A model generated the notes under the pieces. That model saw only the letters and a list, made by a program, of their open reading frames with translations, was not told the DNA's origin and ran no database searches. From Acidobacteria bacterium RIFCSPLOWO2_02_FULL_61_28 (GTDB lineage Bacteria > Acidobacteriota > Terriglobia > 2-12-FULL-54-10): a stretch of 39,563 nt of DNA. Where the stretch lies: positions 3,559-43,121 of the forward strand of contig MEKR01000158.1 in NCBI GenBank assembly GCA_001767035.1. The letters are read 5' to 3'. Numbering within the stretch: position 1 is the first letter of the stretch; every line of letters starts with the position of its first letter. Positions 1-8,558 of this stretch are shown here, piece by piece. The translations under genes were made by a program, and so were the position numbers.

Positions 1-454
1 AGCTCGACCCTTCCGAGTTCCGGATGCGCGGGTCGAAGGCAAAGGCAGACCGCTCGGCCCGGCGGGCCAGTTCAATCATCGCAGGAGCTTCCAGTCGCGT
101 AACATCCTCGGAAAACAGATCGAGGTCACCCGGATATGCTCCCACCAATCCCGCCTCCGGCAGACCGGCGCAGGGGTCCTCGGAGGTAACGCGCGCCGAG
201 GCAATGGCGCTCGAAACCAGACGCTCGACTCCCTTGGGGGTAAGGTCCGACGAGTAGGAGCTGGCTGTCCGCTGACCCCAGAACACGCGCAGACCGACTG
301 CCTTCGAGCCGGCTTCCTTGAGGTGCTCGACTTCGTTGCAGCGGACGGTGGTCGAGAACTCGTTGCCCTCCCGCACAATGCAGTCAGCCGCCGTGGCGCC
401 GCTTTTCATGGCGCTTTCGACAACGTGAGACGCCAGTTGCTGTAATTCATCCAT
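1..454 (-). CDS. pmbA: PmbA/TldE-like metalloprotease subunit, 3' part off the left edge
   Basis: About 151 N-terminal residues are visible; translated by hand from ATG at 452-454 the protein begins MDELQQLASHVVESAMKSGA. The N-terminal pattern (a helix rich in Ala/Glu, then an acidic EGNEFSTTVR strand, EVEHLKEAGSKAVGLRVF, and TASSYSSDLTPKGVERLV) is that of the TldE/PmbA half of the TldD/TldE complex, which degrades unfolded peptides and matures microcin or RiPP precursors. TldE lacks the zinc site and works as a heterodimer with TldD. It starts 18 bp after the tldD stop, so the two genes are surely one operon. The C-terminal two thirds lie outside the window. Confidence 0.85.
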   Translation of the reverse strand, partial: MDELQQLASHVVESAMKSGATAADCIVREGNEFSTTVRCNEVEHLKEAGSKAVGLRVFWGQRTASSYSSDLTPKGVERLVSSAIASARVTSEDPCAGLPEAGLVGAYPGDLDLFSEDVTRLEAPAMIELARRAERSAFAFDPRIRNSEGSS

Positions 455-472
455 GGGATGTTTCAGGTTGCT

Positions 473-1903
473 CTAGCGAGTCCCGCCGACCGTCAGGCGG
501 TCCACTTTGATCGTGGGGATACCGACGCCGACCGGCACGCTCTGTCCGTCTTTGCCGCAGACGCCGATCCCCTCATCGAGCTTCAGGTCGTTCCCGACCA
601 TCGAGACATGCTTCAGCACTTCCGGCCCGTCGCCGATGAGCGTGGCGTTGCGCACGGGGCGCGTCACCTGCCCATCCTCAATCAAATACGCTTCCGACGC
701 CGAGAAGACAAACTTGCCGTTGGTGATGTCCACCTGCCCGCCGCCGAACTGCACGGCGTAAAGGCCGCGCCGGACGGACCGGATGATGTCCTGGGGATCG
801 GAGTCCCCGGCCAGCATATAGGTATTGGTCATGCGGGGCATCGGGATGTGCATGTAGCTCTCGCGGCGTCCGTTGCCTGTCACCGCGCCGTGCGTCAGCC
901 GCGCGCTCAGTTTGTCCTGCATATAGCCCTTGAGGATGCCTCGCTCGATCAGGACGGTCCGCGAGGTCGGCGTGCCTTCATCGTCCACGTTGAGCGAACC
1001 GCGACGGTTGGGGATGGTTCCGTCGTCCACGACGGTGCACAGATTGCTCGCCACTCTCTGCCCGATCAGGCCGCTGAACGCGGAGGTCTTCTTGCGGTTG
1101 AAATCCGCCTCGAGGCCGTGTCCCACGGCTTCATGAAGCAGGATGCCCGGCCAGCCCGGTCCCAAGATCACTTCCGTCTCCCCGGCGGGAGCTTCGACGG
1201 CCGTGAGCTGGACAATCGCCTGTCGCGCCGCTTCGCGGGCAAAGTACTCCGGCGTCTTCTCCTCCAGGAAGAAGCGCAACTCGACGCGCCCGCCGCCGCC
1301 GCTCGTCCCGCGCTGGATCACCTTTCCCTCTTGCGCCAGGCAAAAAACGCTGAGGCGCGCCAGCGGCTGGAAGTCGCCCGTAATGCCGCCGTCGGAAGCC
1401 ACGGTCAGCACGTGCCGCACCTCGTCGGCATAACCGGCCCGCACTTGCGTGATGCGGCTGTCGTAGGCACGCGCGGCCTTGTCCGCGCGGAAAACCAGAT
1501 CGAGTTTTGCGGCAATGTCCATGTCGGTGGGCGCAACGATCACCGGATAAAGATTCCGCGCAAGCTGCAACTCGGAGAGGCCGACGGTCGAAACGCGCGC
1601 CGGGCCGTTCGCAATCTGCGCCGCGATGTGGGCGGCCTTGAGGATTTTCTCCGGCGAGAGATCGTCGGTGTAGGCATAACCGGTCCGCTCGCCCGCGATT
1701 ACCCGCACGCCGCAGCCCACCGATACCCCTTGGGTTGCGCCCTTGACGAGGGATTCATCGAGCGAAATCGAACTCGTCGCCCGGTACTCGAAGTAGAGGT
1801 CCGCGTACTCGCCCCCGGCCGAGAGCGCCGCCCCCAGGTATCGCTCGAGGTCCGGTTCCGTGATGTTGAACTTCTCTTCGAAAAATTTTCGCTCTGATTG
1901 CAT
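473..1903 (-). CDS. tldD: TldD metalloprotease, catalytic subunit
   Basis: This 476-aa protein is the zinc-binding partner of PmbA/TldE. The metal site HEAVGH sits at about residues 257-262, with a C-terminal GVCGKDGQSVPVGVG segment that normally supplies the third (Cys) ligand. Length matches the family (about 480 aa). I start it at ATG 1903, giving MQSERKFFEE and preceded by GGAAGGCGGG; an upstream in-frame extension to 1984 lacks family similarity. The reading frame is intact. Together with the downstream pmbA it forms a cytosolic heterodimeric protease operon. A 479-residue open frame on the opposite strand is a GC-rich shadow. Confidence 0.96.
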   Translation of the reverse strand: MQSERKFFEEKFNITEPDLERYLGAALSAGGEYADLYFEYRATSSISLDESLVKGATQGVSVGCGVRVIAGERTGYAYTDDLSPEKILKAAHIAAQIANGPARVSTVGLSELQLARNLYPVIVAPTDMDIAAKLDLVFRADKAARAYDSRITQVRAGYADEVRHVLTVASDGGITGDFQPLARLSVFCLAQEGKVIQRGTSGGGGRVELRFFLEEKTPEYFAREAARQAIVQLTAVEAPAGETEVILGPGWPGILLHEAVGHGLEADFNRKKTSAFSGLIGQRVASNLCTVVDDGTIPNRRGSLNVDDEGTPTSRTVLIERGILKGYMQDKLSARLTHGAVTGNGRRESYMHIPMPRMTNTYMLAGDSDPQDIIRSVRRGLYAVQFGGGQVDITNGKFVFSASEAYLIEDGQVTRPVRNATLIGDGPEVLKHVSMVGNDLKLDEGIGVCGKDGQSVPVGVGIPTIKVDRLTVGGTR

Positions 1904-1986
1904 GCTCCCGCCTTCCAGCACACCCTCTCTTCTGACTGTACCATGCAGGGACGAGGGCGTCAAAAACGGGGGCCGACGCAGCAAGG

Positions 1987-2448
1987 TCAGCTTGGTCCGT
2001 CCGCTGAAAGCACGGTGGCACGAACTGACGTCATCGCCTGAAACGCCCGGTCGAAGGTAACGAGGGTCATGCCTGCGGTCTTTGCGAACGCAGCTATATA
2101 AGCGTCAGCCCACAGCTTCGGCGACGGACTAGCCTTGCTGCTGAGTTCCTGGAATCGCTGTTCAAATTCGGGACTCTCCGGCTCCCGGTGAAATTCAATT
2201 CGTTCGTCCTGAAACCAGCGGTGATACGCCTGCCAAGCGGCGCGCTGGCCCAAAACATCCACTCCCATCACCTGTTCGTTGGTCAGGAGGCGCAGCAAAC
2301 CGAGTTGCGTGAAGCGGCAGAAAAACAGCGGCCCATCCGACTGCTGGAACCATTCTGCCGCGATTCGATGATGGATGTGGCGGTTGTGCGTGAGAGCAAG
2401 CCAGACGTTGACATCAGGGAAAAGGGATGACTTCATAAATCGCTTCAT
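1987..2448 (-). CDS. PIN-domain toxin, VapC-like RNase
   Basis: This 153-aa PIN-domain protein begins with LFPDVNVWLALTHNRHIHH, where Asp12 is the first metal-binding acid. The later acids lie in KLWADAYIAAFA and LVTFDRAF, as in VapC ribonucleases that cleave tRNA or rRNA and need Mg2+. It overlaps the antitoxin gene just upstream, the usual translationally coupled layout. Two ATGs compete: 2448, used here, and 2436, which gives a more typical VapC N-terminus (MKSSLFPDVNVW). Neither has a clear Shine-Dalgarno site, which fits coupling. Substrate is unknown. Confidence 0.85.
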   Translation of the reverse strand: MKRFMKSSLFPDVNVWLALTHNRHIHHRIAAEWFQQSDGPLFFCRFTQLGLLRLLTNEQVMGVDVLGQRAAWQAYHRWFQDERIEFHREPESPEFEQRFQELSSKASPSPKLWADAYIAAFAKTAGMTLVTFDRAFQAMTSVRATVLSADGPS

Positions 2449-2641
2449 TCGTCAGGCGCAGGATGCCGGGCTGCTTGGATTTGATAATGGGCAGCTCAAT
2501 CCGCCCTCTCCGCCGGGTGCGGGGCCGCAGTTCCTTTTCAACGCACCCGAGGATCAGTTCTTTGACAGAGCATCCCTGCCGGGCCGCTTTCGACTTGAGC
2601 TCCCGGTAGGTCGGATCGGGAATGTCAACGGTTGTCCTCAT
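2414..2641 (-). CDS. VapB-like ribbon-helix-helix antitoxin
   Basis: This 75-aa protein begins MRTTVDIPDPTYRELKSKAA, a classical ribbon-helix-helix N-terminus: a short basic strand followed by helices that dimerise and bind DNA. The C-terminal half (EKELRPRTRRRGRIELPI) would wrap around the PIN toxin encoded next. Its end overlaps the toxin start by 23-35 bp depending on the toxin start. A 5-bp inverted repeat overlaps the putative -10 box 6 nt before its ATG, as expected for an autoregulated antitoxin-first operon. Confidence 0.82.
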   Translation of the reverse strand: MRTTVDIPDPTYRELKSKAARQGCSVKELILGCVEKELRPRTRRRGRIELPIIKSKQPGILRLTNEAIYEVIPFP

Positions 2642-2647
2642 GGCTTG

Positions 2648-2663
2648 ATATTACCATAAATAT
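2648..2663 (-). promoter_or_regulatory. vapBC promoter -10 box overlapping a small operator-like palindrome
   Basis: Read on the - strand, TAATAT (plus positions 2648-2653) lies 6 nt before the antitoxin ATG at 2641, so the transcript would begin at or next to the start codon. The inverted repeat ATATT (2648-2652) / AATAT (2659-2663) with a 6-nt spacer overlaps the box and is a candidate operator for the ribbon-helix-helix protein. No good -35 hexamer is visible. Confidence 0.5.
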
Positions 2664-2715
2664 GGCTGTCTTTTCTCCAGTTCACTCGGAACCGACCTGC
2701 AGGTCCCTCGCGGAG

Positions 2716-2760
2716 CCTGTCCTGAGGCCCGCACAGGGCCGAAGGTCTCGGGATGACAGG
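2716..2760. repeat. Imperfect palindrome in the argR-vapB gap
   Basis: CCTGTC at 2716-2721 pairs with GACAGG at 2755-2760, and the interior (CTGAGGCCC ... GGGCCGAAGG ... CTCGGGAT) folds further. From general knowledge, this kind of CCTGTCCTGAG...CTCGGGATGACAGG unit recurs between genes in many soil and sediment bacterial genomes. There is no U-tract, so it is not a convincing intrinsic terminator. A perfect palindrome GACCTGCAGGTC precedes it. Confidence 0.5.
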
Positions 2761-2781
2761 CAAATTTTCCCCCGTAGATCA

Positions 2782-3225
2782 CTACCGCAGCAAGGCTAAC
2801 AGCTTCTCCTTGGCCCTTACCGCTTGCCGGGCGTCGGGCGTCGCGGCAAAGACCGTGTCGTCGCCCGCGAGGGTTCCGATGATCTCCGGCCAGCCCTCCC
2901 GGTCGAGGGCGACGGCAACCGGCTGCGCGTTGCCAGGGGCGGTCTTGATGATGACAATGTTCTGCGCCGTCTTGACGTCCCGGACAAATTCTTCCAAGGC
3001 TCGTTTCAAGTTGCCCGGCTCCTCCGTGGGAGGCGCGGCGCGCTCCGGCTCGCGGTAGCCTTGCTGCCCTTTGACCAGCCCCAGCTCGCGGATGTCGCGG
3101 GAAAGGGTGACCTGCGTCACCTCGATTCCCACGCGATGGAGCGCATGGGCCAGCTCTTCCTGCGTGCGGGTCGGCTGGATGCGGATCAGGTTCAGGATTT
3201 GACCGTGGCGGTAGGATTTTGTCAC
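2782..3225 (-). CDS. argR: Arginine repressor ArgR
   Basis: The 147-aa length is typical of ArgR/AhrC. The N-terminal winged helix (about residues 1-70) contains the recognition-helix signature TQVTLSRDIRELGLVK. The C-terminal domain contains GTLAGDDTVFAAT, which forms the arginine-binding hexamer interface. It represses arginine biosynthesis when arginine is high. The start is GTG at 3225, with AGGTGA about 10 nt upstream. No arginine biosynthesis genes are nearby. It follows the ETF:QO gene in the same direction with a 60-bp gap, so it may be read partly from that operon. Confidence 0.93.
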   Translation of the reverse strand: MTKSYRHGQILNLIRIQPTRTQEELAHALHRVGIEVTQVTLSRDIRELGLVKGQQGYREPERAAPPTEEPGNLKRALEEFVRDVKTAQNIVIIKTAPGNAQPVAVALDREGWPEIIGTLAGDDTVFAATPDARQAVRAKEKLLALLR

Positions 3226-3285
3226 GGGGGGATTGTCACCTACAGTTCTAAAGTTTGCAAAGAATTAAGAACTCGCAATTCCCTT

Positions 3286-4983
3286 TCACAAGTTCTCGTA
3301 GTTCGGGCCGCCTCCGCCTTCCGGAGGCACCCAGGTAATGATCTGATAGGGGTCCATAATATCGCAGGTCTTGCAGTGCACGCAATTCGATGGGTTGAGA
3401 TGAAGTTCGCGGCGCCCGTCTTTGCCCTCGACCATTTCATAGACAGCCGCGGGACAGAAATACTGGCACGGATTGCCGTATTCCGCCGCGCAACGAGTGT
3501 TGCAGATGTCGGTGTCCGTAATCAGCAGATGGCAAGGTTGGGCCTCTTCGTGCTTGGTGGCGGAGTGATACACGTCGGTGAGCTTGTCGAACGTCAGCTT
3601 GCCGTCCGGAACGATTCGGGCGCGCCCACCATCTTTCCGCCGTTGCAGCCGCTCGTGACCCGCGTGACTCCGGTAACGATCATACAAACCTCTCCCGCCG
3701 GTGAGCATTTGAAGTCCCACATGAAAGGCAGCCGAGAGCATTCCGCCTTCAAACGCCTGGTGGAAGTTCCTCGCCTTCCACATCTCTTCTTTCACCCAGC
3801 TTGTCTCCACGCGGCGAGTGTAATCGCTGAGCGACTGCTCGGCAAAGTCGTCCTTACGCAGGGCGTCCAATATTGTTTCCGCCGCCAGCATCCCGCTCTT
3901 AATGGCCAGATGGATCCCCTTCAAGCGCTGCGAGTTCAAAAAGCCGGCGGAGTCGCCCACGAGCAGCGCGCCGTCGGTTGAGAGCTGCGGCAGCGAGAAC
4001 CAGCCGCCTTCGGGGATGGTCTTGGCGCCGTACTTGAGCAGCTTGCCGCCTTCGAGAATCTTGCGAAAAAGCGGATGCGTCTTGTAACGCTGGAAGGCTT
4101 CATGGGGATCAAACGTGGGATCGCGGTAATCGAGGCCCGCGACCAGTCCAATCGAGATCATCCCTTCGGGCATCGCCCCAGGCATGGAATAGAGCCAGCC
4201 TCCGCCGTACTGGTCCCTGGTGAGCGGCCACCCGGCAGTGTGAATCACCGTGCCCGGATCGATGCGCCCCGCCGGAACTTCCCAAAGTTCTTTTACTCCG
4301 ACGGCATAGACCTGCGGATTGCGGCCTTGATCCAAGCTCCTCCGGGCAATCAGTTGCTTCGTGAGCGAGCCGCGCGGCCCTTCGGCCAGCACCGTCACCT
4401 TCGCCCGCAGATCGTAGCCCGGCTCAAAGTTGCTTTTCGGCTTCCCGTCGCGGTCGAGACCCTTGTCGTCCGTGCGCACTCCGGCAACGCGACCCTCCTC
4501 ATAGAGCAGTTCCTTGCCGGCAAAACCCGTGAAGACGCTAACGCCTTTGGCCTCGACCTTCTGACCCAGCCAGCGGCCCAGGCGATTGAGCGAAACGATG
4601 TAGTTTCCGTGGTTGTGCAAGAACGGAGGGGTGATGGGAAGCTGCCACTGGCCCTGCTCGGTGAGGAAGTAAACGGCGTCGCGCAGGACCGGGGACGCGA
4701 CTGGAGCGCGGTCCGGCGAGTCTGGCTGGTCAAAGTTCGGGACCAACTCCCGCAACCCCCGCGGGTCCATCACCGCGCCGGAAAGCAGATGTGAGCCAAT
4801 CTCCCGGCCTTTTTCGAGCAGATAGATTTCTTCCGCCGAGAACTTTTTCCCTTGCCGCTTTCCGGCGTCAACTTCGGCATTGTGCTGCTCGATCAACTCC
4901 GCCAGGCGCAGCGCCGTCGCCAGGCCGGCGGGACCGGCCCCCACGATCAGGACATCCACCTCCAGGGATTCTCGCTGGGTCAT
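3286..4983 (-). CDS. Electron-transfer flavoprotein:ubiquinone oxidoreductase (ETF:QO)
   Basis: This 565-aa FAD/4Fe-4S protein passes electrons from reduced ETF (fatty-acid and amino-acid dehydrogenation) to membrane quinone. The N-terminal FAD-binding motif is VLIVGAGPAGLATALRLAEL. The C-terminal ferredoxin-like part carries the cluster ligands, FCPA and then NCVHCKTCDIMDPYQI. Length agrees with the family. ATG at 4983 lies only 3 bp after the hicA stop, and the ETF subunit genes lie further upstream on the same strand. It is therefore probably co-transcribed with both, or it acquired hicBA and the DUF262 gene as upstream neighbours. Confidence 0.96.
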   Translation of the reverse strand: MTQRESLEVDVLIVGAGPAGLATALRLAELIEQHNAEVDAGKRQGKKFSAEEIYLLEKGREIGSHLLSGAVMDPRGLRELVPNFDQPDSPDRAPVASPVLRDAVYFLTEQGQWQLPITPPFLHNHGNYIVSLNRLGRWLGQKVEAKGVSVFTGFAGKELLYEEGRVAGVRTDDKGLDRDGKPKSNFEPGYDLRAKVTVLAEGPRGSLTKQLIARRSLDQGRNPQVYAVGVKELWEVPAGRIDPGTVIHTAGWPLTRDQYGGGWLYSMPGAMPEGMISIGLVAGLDYRDPTFDPHEAFQRYKTHPLFRKILEGGKLLKYGAKTIPEGGWFSLPQLSTDGALLVGDSAGFLNSQRLKGIHLAIKSGMLAAETILDALRKDDFAEQSLSDYTRRVETSWVKEEMWKARNFHQAFEGGMLSAAFHVGLQMLTGGRGLYDRYRSHAGHERLQRRKDGGRARIVPDGKLTFDKLTDVYHSATKHEEAQPCHLLITDTDICNTRCAAEYGNPCQYFCPAAVYEMVEGKDGRRELHLNPSNCVHCKTCDIMDPYQIITWVPPEGGGGPNYENL

Positions 4984-4986
4984 AGC

Positions 4987-5226
4987 TTACTCAATGAGTC
5001 GAAGCCGTCGAAGATCGCCCTCGGTCCAGCGGGCCTGGCGAATGATCATCTTGCGAAGCGTCCCAATGGGGAAGGTGTCGGAGTCTTTGTGGGAAGAGAC
5101 ACTAACGTAGCGCCCGTCAAGGTGTCTAAAACGCCGGTGGCTCCCTTCGGTGCGGATTTGGATGAATCCGTCCTCCAAAAGTGCGCGGACGAATTCGCGG
5201 GCGGAGACGCCGCGTGGGATTCTCAA
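4987..5226 (-). CDS. hicA: HicA-like mRNA interferase toxin
   Basis: This 79-aa protein has the small double-stranded-RNA-binding-like HicA/YcfA fold. SAREFVRALLEDGFIQIRTEGSH contains the conserved Gly-Ser-His with the catalytic histidine, followed by the strand HRRF. The C-terminal helix IGTLRKMIIRQA is typical. HicA cleaves mRNA and is held inactive by HicB. The likely start is TTG at 5226, which overlaps the hicB stop in a TTGA junction and implies coupled translation. It ends 3 bp before the ETF:QO start. Confidence 0.85.
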   Translation of the reverse strand: MRIPRGVSAREFVRALLEDGFIQIRTEGSHRRFRHLDGRYVSVSSHKDSDTFPIGTLRKMIIRQARWTEGDLRRLRLIE

Positions 5227-5477
5227 ACGGTCGCCACCACTGCGGGAGATTCAAGCTCGACAACGATGGCGTCCGGGGGGATTTCCTTGCCTTCCTCAAC
5301 GAGTTCCTCGATCACCATCTGGACGACTTCGCGGATATTCTTAAGGGCTTCCTCTTTCGTGTGACCCCACGTGTAAGCTCCAAAGCTCTCCAGTGCGGGA
5401 CAGTACGCATGGAATGCCTTCCGTCCATCCTCAAACTCATCGTCTTCGATCACAACCTTAAAAACGTAGCTTTTCAC
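5223..5477 (-). CDS. hicB: HicB-like antitoxin
   Basis: This 84-aa protein has the HicB partial RNase-H-like fold. The strand MKSYVFKVVIEDDEFEDGRK leads to AFHAYCPALESFGAYTWG, then HTKEEALKNIREVVQMVIEELVEEG, the usual hallmark of HicB antitoxins. No DNA-binding C-terminal domain is visible. The GTG start at 5477 has a strong AGGAGGTG ribosome-binding site and a TATCAT -10 candidate about 18 nt upstream, so this gene has its own leadered transcript. It is antitoxin-first and overlaps hicA by 4 bp. Confidence 0.85.
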   Translation of the reverse strand: MKSYVFKVVIEDDEFEDGRKAFHAYCPALESFGAYTWGHTKEEALKNIREVVQMVIEELVEEGKEIPPDAIVVELESPAVVATV

Positions 5478-5583
5478 AGCACCTCCTGCGCTTCATGATA
5501 GCACCGGCACGCCAGCCGCGGGAGTGGGTCTTTCCCGGGATTTTACAAACCCACCTTTGGAAGCTGACTCTCAACACCTAGTT

Positions 5584-7398
5584 TCAAACCGGTCCAGGAT
5601 GAGGCCAAGCTCTCAGCGCGAGATCAAACAAAAATTGTGAGCGCCGCTCAATACATTCCTCATCCCAAACCGGATAATCCAGCAGCGGCCGATTTAGGTT
5701 GAGCGCACTGTGTTCGAGTATCTTTTCCCGCTTCTTCGGCCATGGTCCGTTCGATACTGACGGGTTAAGTTCCTTGGTAAGAAGTGTAAGATTGCCAATC
5801 TTGTGTAAAGATTCATTCCGACGCTTGAGCGCCTGCTCCTGGGCATCGGGCGATTGCTCCCGCACCACCAGAGGCCAGTGCGCTTTCCAATCCCTCGGAA
5901 GGAGGTGCTCGATCGTCAATTTCCGCTCGATTTTGACTTTCTCTGTCTTCCCTGTATGCAGAGTGGCTTCGCAGGCCTCCAGAATCATTCGCTGTACAGA
6001 CTTTTTTAGGTGCTTGTAGAACTCGGTACTCATCCAAGCGTGGCGAAATTCTTGGTCAGGAGGCCACCGTTGTGTATCCACGGTTTCAGCAAGGAGGTTC
6101 TGTCGAATCGCGGTGAATGAAAAATCGTCGTTGCTGTTGCGAAGTGTCGCCACGAGTTGAGCGAAGAAGCGATTGTAGTTCTTGGTTGTAAGTCCGCATA
6201 CCGCACGGCGAACAAGAAAGGACTCCAGATCAACAAGAATTCTTTCACGCTCGGTCCAAGCATCAGGCATCGAATAGCGTTTGAAGACCTCCAGGAGGAG
6301 AGGAAAAACTGTTGTCGTGTCCATCTGGTCTAGCCTGTAGAAAAATAGTCCCTCCCGTGAATCAGGAAGGAAAGCTTCAAAGTCCTGGTACACATCCGCA
6401 TACGAACGGAAGTGCCGCATGTGTTCTGGTGCCCGAGTGCCATTGCTGCTCTCAACGAGGTCCTTATAATCGAGGAACATCTGCGAAATGATGACCTCAT
6501 CACCCTTCATCATTGTCAGGTAGTAGTTCAGGAAAAGGTCGAGTCTTGCCCTCTTTAGTCGCCCTTGTCGAACTTCCTTGCGCCAATAGGACTTTTCATC
6601 ATCGAAACCCTTCCAGTACTGTTGATAGAGTTTAGGCGTGTCCTCGTTCTGCAGTTCAGCAAGCCGAAACAGATAATTTTTGACGAGGTCTGCCGGTAAA
6701 AGCGGTGTCCCCAAGGCATTCAGTGTCTCGAAAATTTCCTGGGCATCGTCGTTCTCCTCCAGGTCGATTACTACAAGACTAAGATCATCCCGAAGTGCCG
6801 TGTAAAGAGCATGAAGCCGCCCCGTTATCGAGTCGTTATCCGGCCCGTGCTCTCTCAACCAAGCCCCAAAGACATCACTGAAGAACAGGTACGCATTTCG
6901 AATCAAGCATTCGCCCTCAAGCGCCAGTGCCTGGACGGCTGCGCGCGAACCAGTGTTCATGACAGTGCGGAACTCGTCACGATCAGCGTTGGTCGGCCAG
7001 ACCTTGAAAGCATCATCAGGATCTTCGCTGAGTGGGACGTCATTGTAAGTCAGGCGTCTGAAGGCGTCGCCATACTTACTGCGACCGAGTTCAAAAGCTA
7101 GATCACGAGCACTGGCCAAAGCAAGTTGCAAGGTTGTAAGCCGTTGTTGGCCATCGATGATCTGACGCGCGTGTAGCTTCCCCGCTGACGTTCGCAACTG
7201 GTCGAGAACAACCGCCCCTAGGAAGTGCGGGCGCACGTGGGAGTCAGTTAGCCGCTTGTTTGCAACCGCTTTGGTGGAATCCCAAAGAGGTTCCCAATTC
7301 TCATCCTGCTTCCAAACGTAGGGGCGCTGGAACAATGGTGCCTCGCGCCGTTCCGTAGGGTCAAAGAGTCCATTGACTGTCAATTTGTCAGCCTTCAT
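5584..7398 (-). CDS. DUF262/DUF1524 (GmrSD-like) restriction protein
   Basis: This 604-aa protein carries both halves of a GmrSD-type enzyme in one chain. The N-terminal DUF262 (ParB/sulfiredoxin-like nucleotide-binding domain) has IIDGQQRLTTL with DGQQR at residues 82-86. The C-terminal DUF1524 His-Me-finger nuclease domain has TIEHLLPRDWK (His498) and IGNLTLLTKELNPSVSN at about 535-550. The family includes type IV nucleases that attack glucosylated or otherwise modified phage DNA. ATG at 7398 follows GGGAGGATTT. Base composition looks lower in GC than the flanking etf genes. It sits 43 bp downstream of etfA, inside an otherwise metabolic operon. Substrate is unknown. Confidence 0.88.
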   Translation of the reverse strand: MKADKLTVNGLFDPTERREAPLFQRPYVWKQDENWEPLWDSTKAVANKRLTDSHVRPHFLGAVVLDQLRTSAGKLHARQIIDGQQRLTTLQLALASARDLAFELGRSKYGDAFRRLTYNDVPLSEDPDDAFKVWPTNADRDEFRTVMNTGSRAAVQALALEGECLIRNAYLFFSDVFGAWLREHGPDNDSITGRLHALYTALRDDLSLVVIDLEENDDAQEIFETLNALGTPLLPADLVKNYLFRLAELQNEDTPKLYQQYWKGFDDEKSYWRKEVRQGRLKRARLDLFLNYYLTMMKGDEVIISQMFLDYKDLVESSNGTRAPEHMRHFRSYADVYQDFEAFLPDSREGLFFYRLDQMDTTTVFPLLLEVFKRYSMPDAWTERERILVDLESFLVRRAVCGLTTKNYNRFFAQLVATLRNSNDDFSFTAIRQNLLAETVDTQRWPPDQEFRHAWMSTEFYKHLKKSVQRMILEACEATLHTGKTEKVKIERKLTIEHLLPRDWKAHWPLVVREQSPDAQEQALKRRNESLHKIGNLTLLTKELNPSVSNGPWPKKREKILEHSALNLNRPLLDYPVWDEECIERRSQFLFDLALRAWPHPGPV

Positions 7399-7441
7399 AA
7401 ATCCTCCCTGCCGTCGCTACCACTGACCGCTCCTATTGTCC

Positions 7442-8434
7442 TTAGTGATCCTTCGCTTTGTTGACTTCCTCGATCAATGCCGGCAGGACATCGAACAGGT
7501 TGCCGACGATGCCGTAATCGGCGACCTCGAAGATGGGCGCGTGGGGGTCTTTGTTGATGGCGACGACGGTGCGCGAACCTTTCATGCCGACCAAGTGCTG
7601 GATAGCGCCAGAGATGCCGACGGCGAGGTAGAGTTTCGGCGCGACGGTCTGGCCGGAACTGCCGATCTGCCGCTCCATCGGGAGCCAGCCGTTGTCGCAG
7701 ATGGGGCGCGAGCCGCCCACTTCGGCCCCGAGCGCCTCGGCGAGTTTCTGGATCAGCGGCAAATTTTCCTGATCTTTGATTCCCCGCCCCACCGAGACAA
7801 TGATCTCGGCTTGGGCGAGGTCCACGGTGCGCTTGGCTTCCTGGAAGCGTTCGAGCGGCTTGGTGCGAACCTTCTCCGGAGGAATTGTCACGGTGAGTGT
7901 CTCGATGGACGCGGGGCGCTGCCCCATTGCCACCTGGTCGGCCCGGAAGCTCCCGGCCTGCACCGACGCCAGGCATGGCGGGTCGCACGCGAAAGCGATG
8001 TCCGCGTTCATCTTCCCCTGGAAGAGCTGGCGAGTAAAGACGAGGGTTCCGTCCTCCAGGTGGAAGCCGATGCAATCGCTCAGAAACGAACGTTGCAGTG
8101 CGGCTGCCAGCTTGGGCGCAAAATCGCGGACCTGATAGGTATGCGGCAACAGAACCAGGCGCGGCTGCTCGGCGGCAATCACGTGCAGAAGCGCCAACGA
8201 GTAGGCGTCGGGCGTGTAGTCTCGCAGGAGTGGGTCTTCCACCAGCAGAACCCGGCCGATCTGCGCCGCAGCGATTTCTTCAGCGACTGCGCGGACCCCG
8301 TGGCCCATTACGACCGCCTCGACAGGCCGCGAAAGATGGCTCCCGGCCTGCTGCGCGGCGGCCAGCGCCTCCCAGCTCATCCGGTTTAATTTTCCTTGCT
8401 GTTGCTCAATGACGGTAAGTATGGCGTTGCTCAT
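7442..8434 (-). CDS. etfA: Electron transfer flavoprotein alpha subunit
   Basis: This 330-aa subunit has the typical length. The C-terminal FAD domain contains [20 protein letters not shown] and continues [11 protein letters not shown], the EtfA signature; [14 protein letters not shown] also fits. With EtfB it forms the soluble heterodimer that accepts electrons from acyl-CoA and related dehydrogenases and delivers them to ETF:QO. The start is ATG at 8434. It is separated from etfB by a 124-bp gap holding an unusual repeat-built inverted repeat. Confidence 0.96.
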   Translation of the reverse strand: MSNAILTVIEQQQGKLNRMSWEALAAAQQAGSHLSRPVEAVVMGHGVRAVAEEIAAAQIGRVLLVEDPLLRDYTPDAYSLALLHVIAAEQPRLVLLPHTYQVRDFAPKLAAALQRSFLSDCIGFHLEDGTLVFTRQLFQGKMNADIAFACDPPCLASVQAGSFRADQVAMGQRPASIETLTVTIPPEKVRTKPLERFQEAKRTVDLAQAEIIVSVGRGIKDQENLPLIQKLAEALGAEVGGSRPICDNGWLPMERQIGSSGQTVAPKLYLAVGISGAIQHLVGMKGSRTVVAINKDPHAPIFEVADYGIVGNLFDVLPALIEEVNKAKDH

Positions 8435-8476
8435 GGCGATCAGGCTCCAGGTGTTAGGTGTTAGGAGTCCGGCCTC

Positions 8477-8557
8477 AGTGACAAGTGATGAGTGACAAGT
8501 GACGAGTAATTTTGACCAGTTGCTTGCTTGTCACTCGTCACTGGTCACTCGTCACTT
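8477..8557. repeat. Long imperfect inverted repeat built from GTGAC/GTCAC units between etfB and etfA
   Basis: The left arm 8477-8506 is made of short degenerate units (AGTGACAAGTGATG, AGTGACAAGTGACGAG). The right arm 8527-8557 is the complement (CTTGTCACTCGTCACTGG, TCACTCGTCACTT). The two arms pair over about 30 positions with a loop of about 20 nt. It starts right after the etfB stop, so it would be a large hairpin in an etfBA mRNA. A direct repeat AGGTGTTAGGTGTTAGGAG precedes the etfA start. Confidence 0.8.
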
Positions 8558-8558
8558 C

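Noticed and set aside
458-1897. 479-residue open frame on the + strand opposite tldD
   Set aside because: It mirrors a clear TldD with intact motifs; it is a GC-rich antisense shadow without a ribosome-binding site or family pattern.
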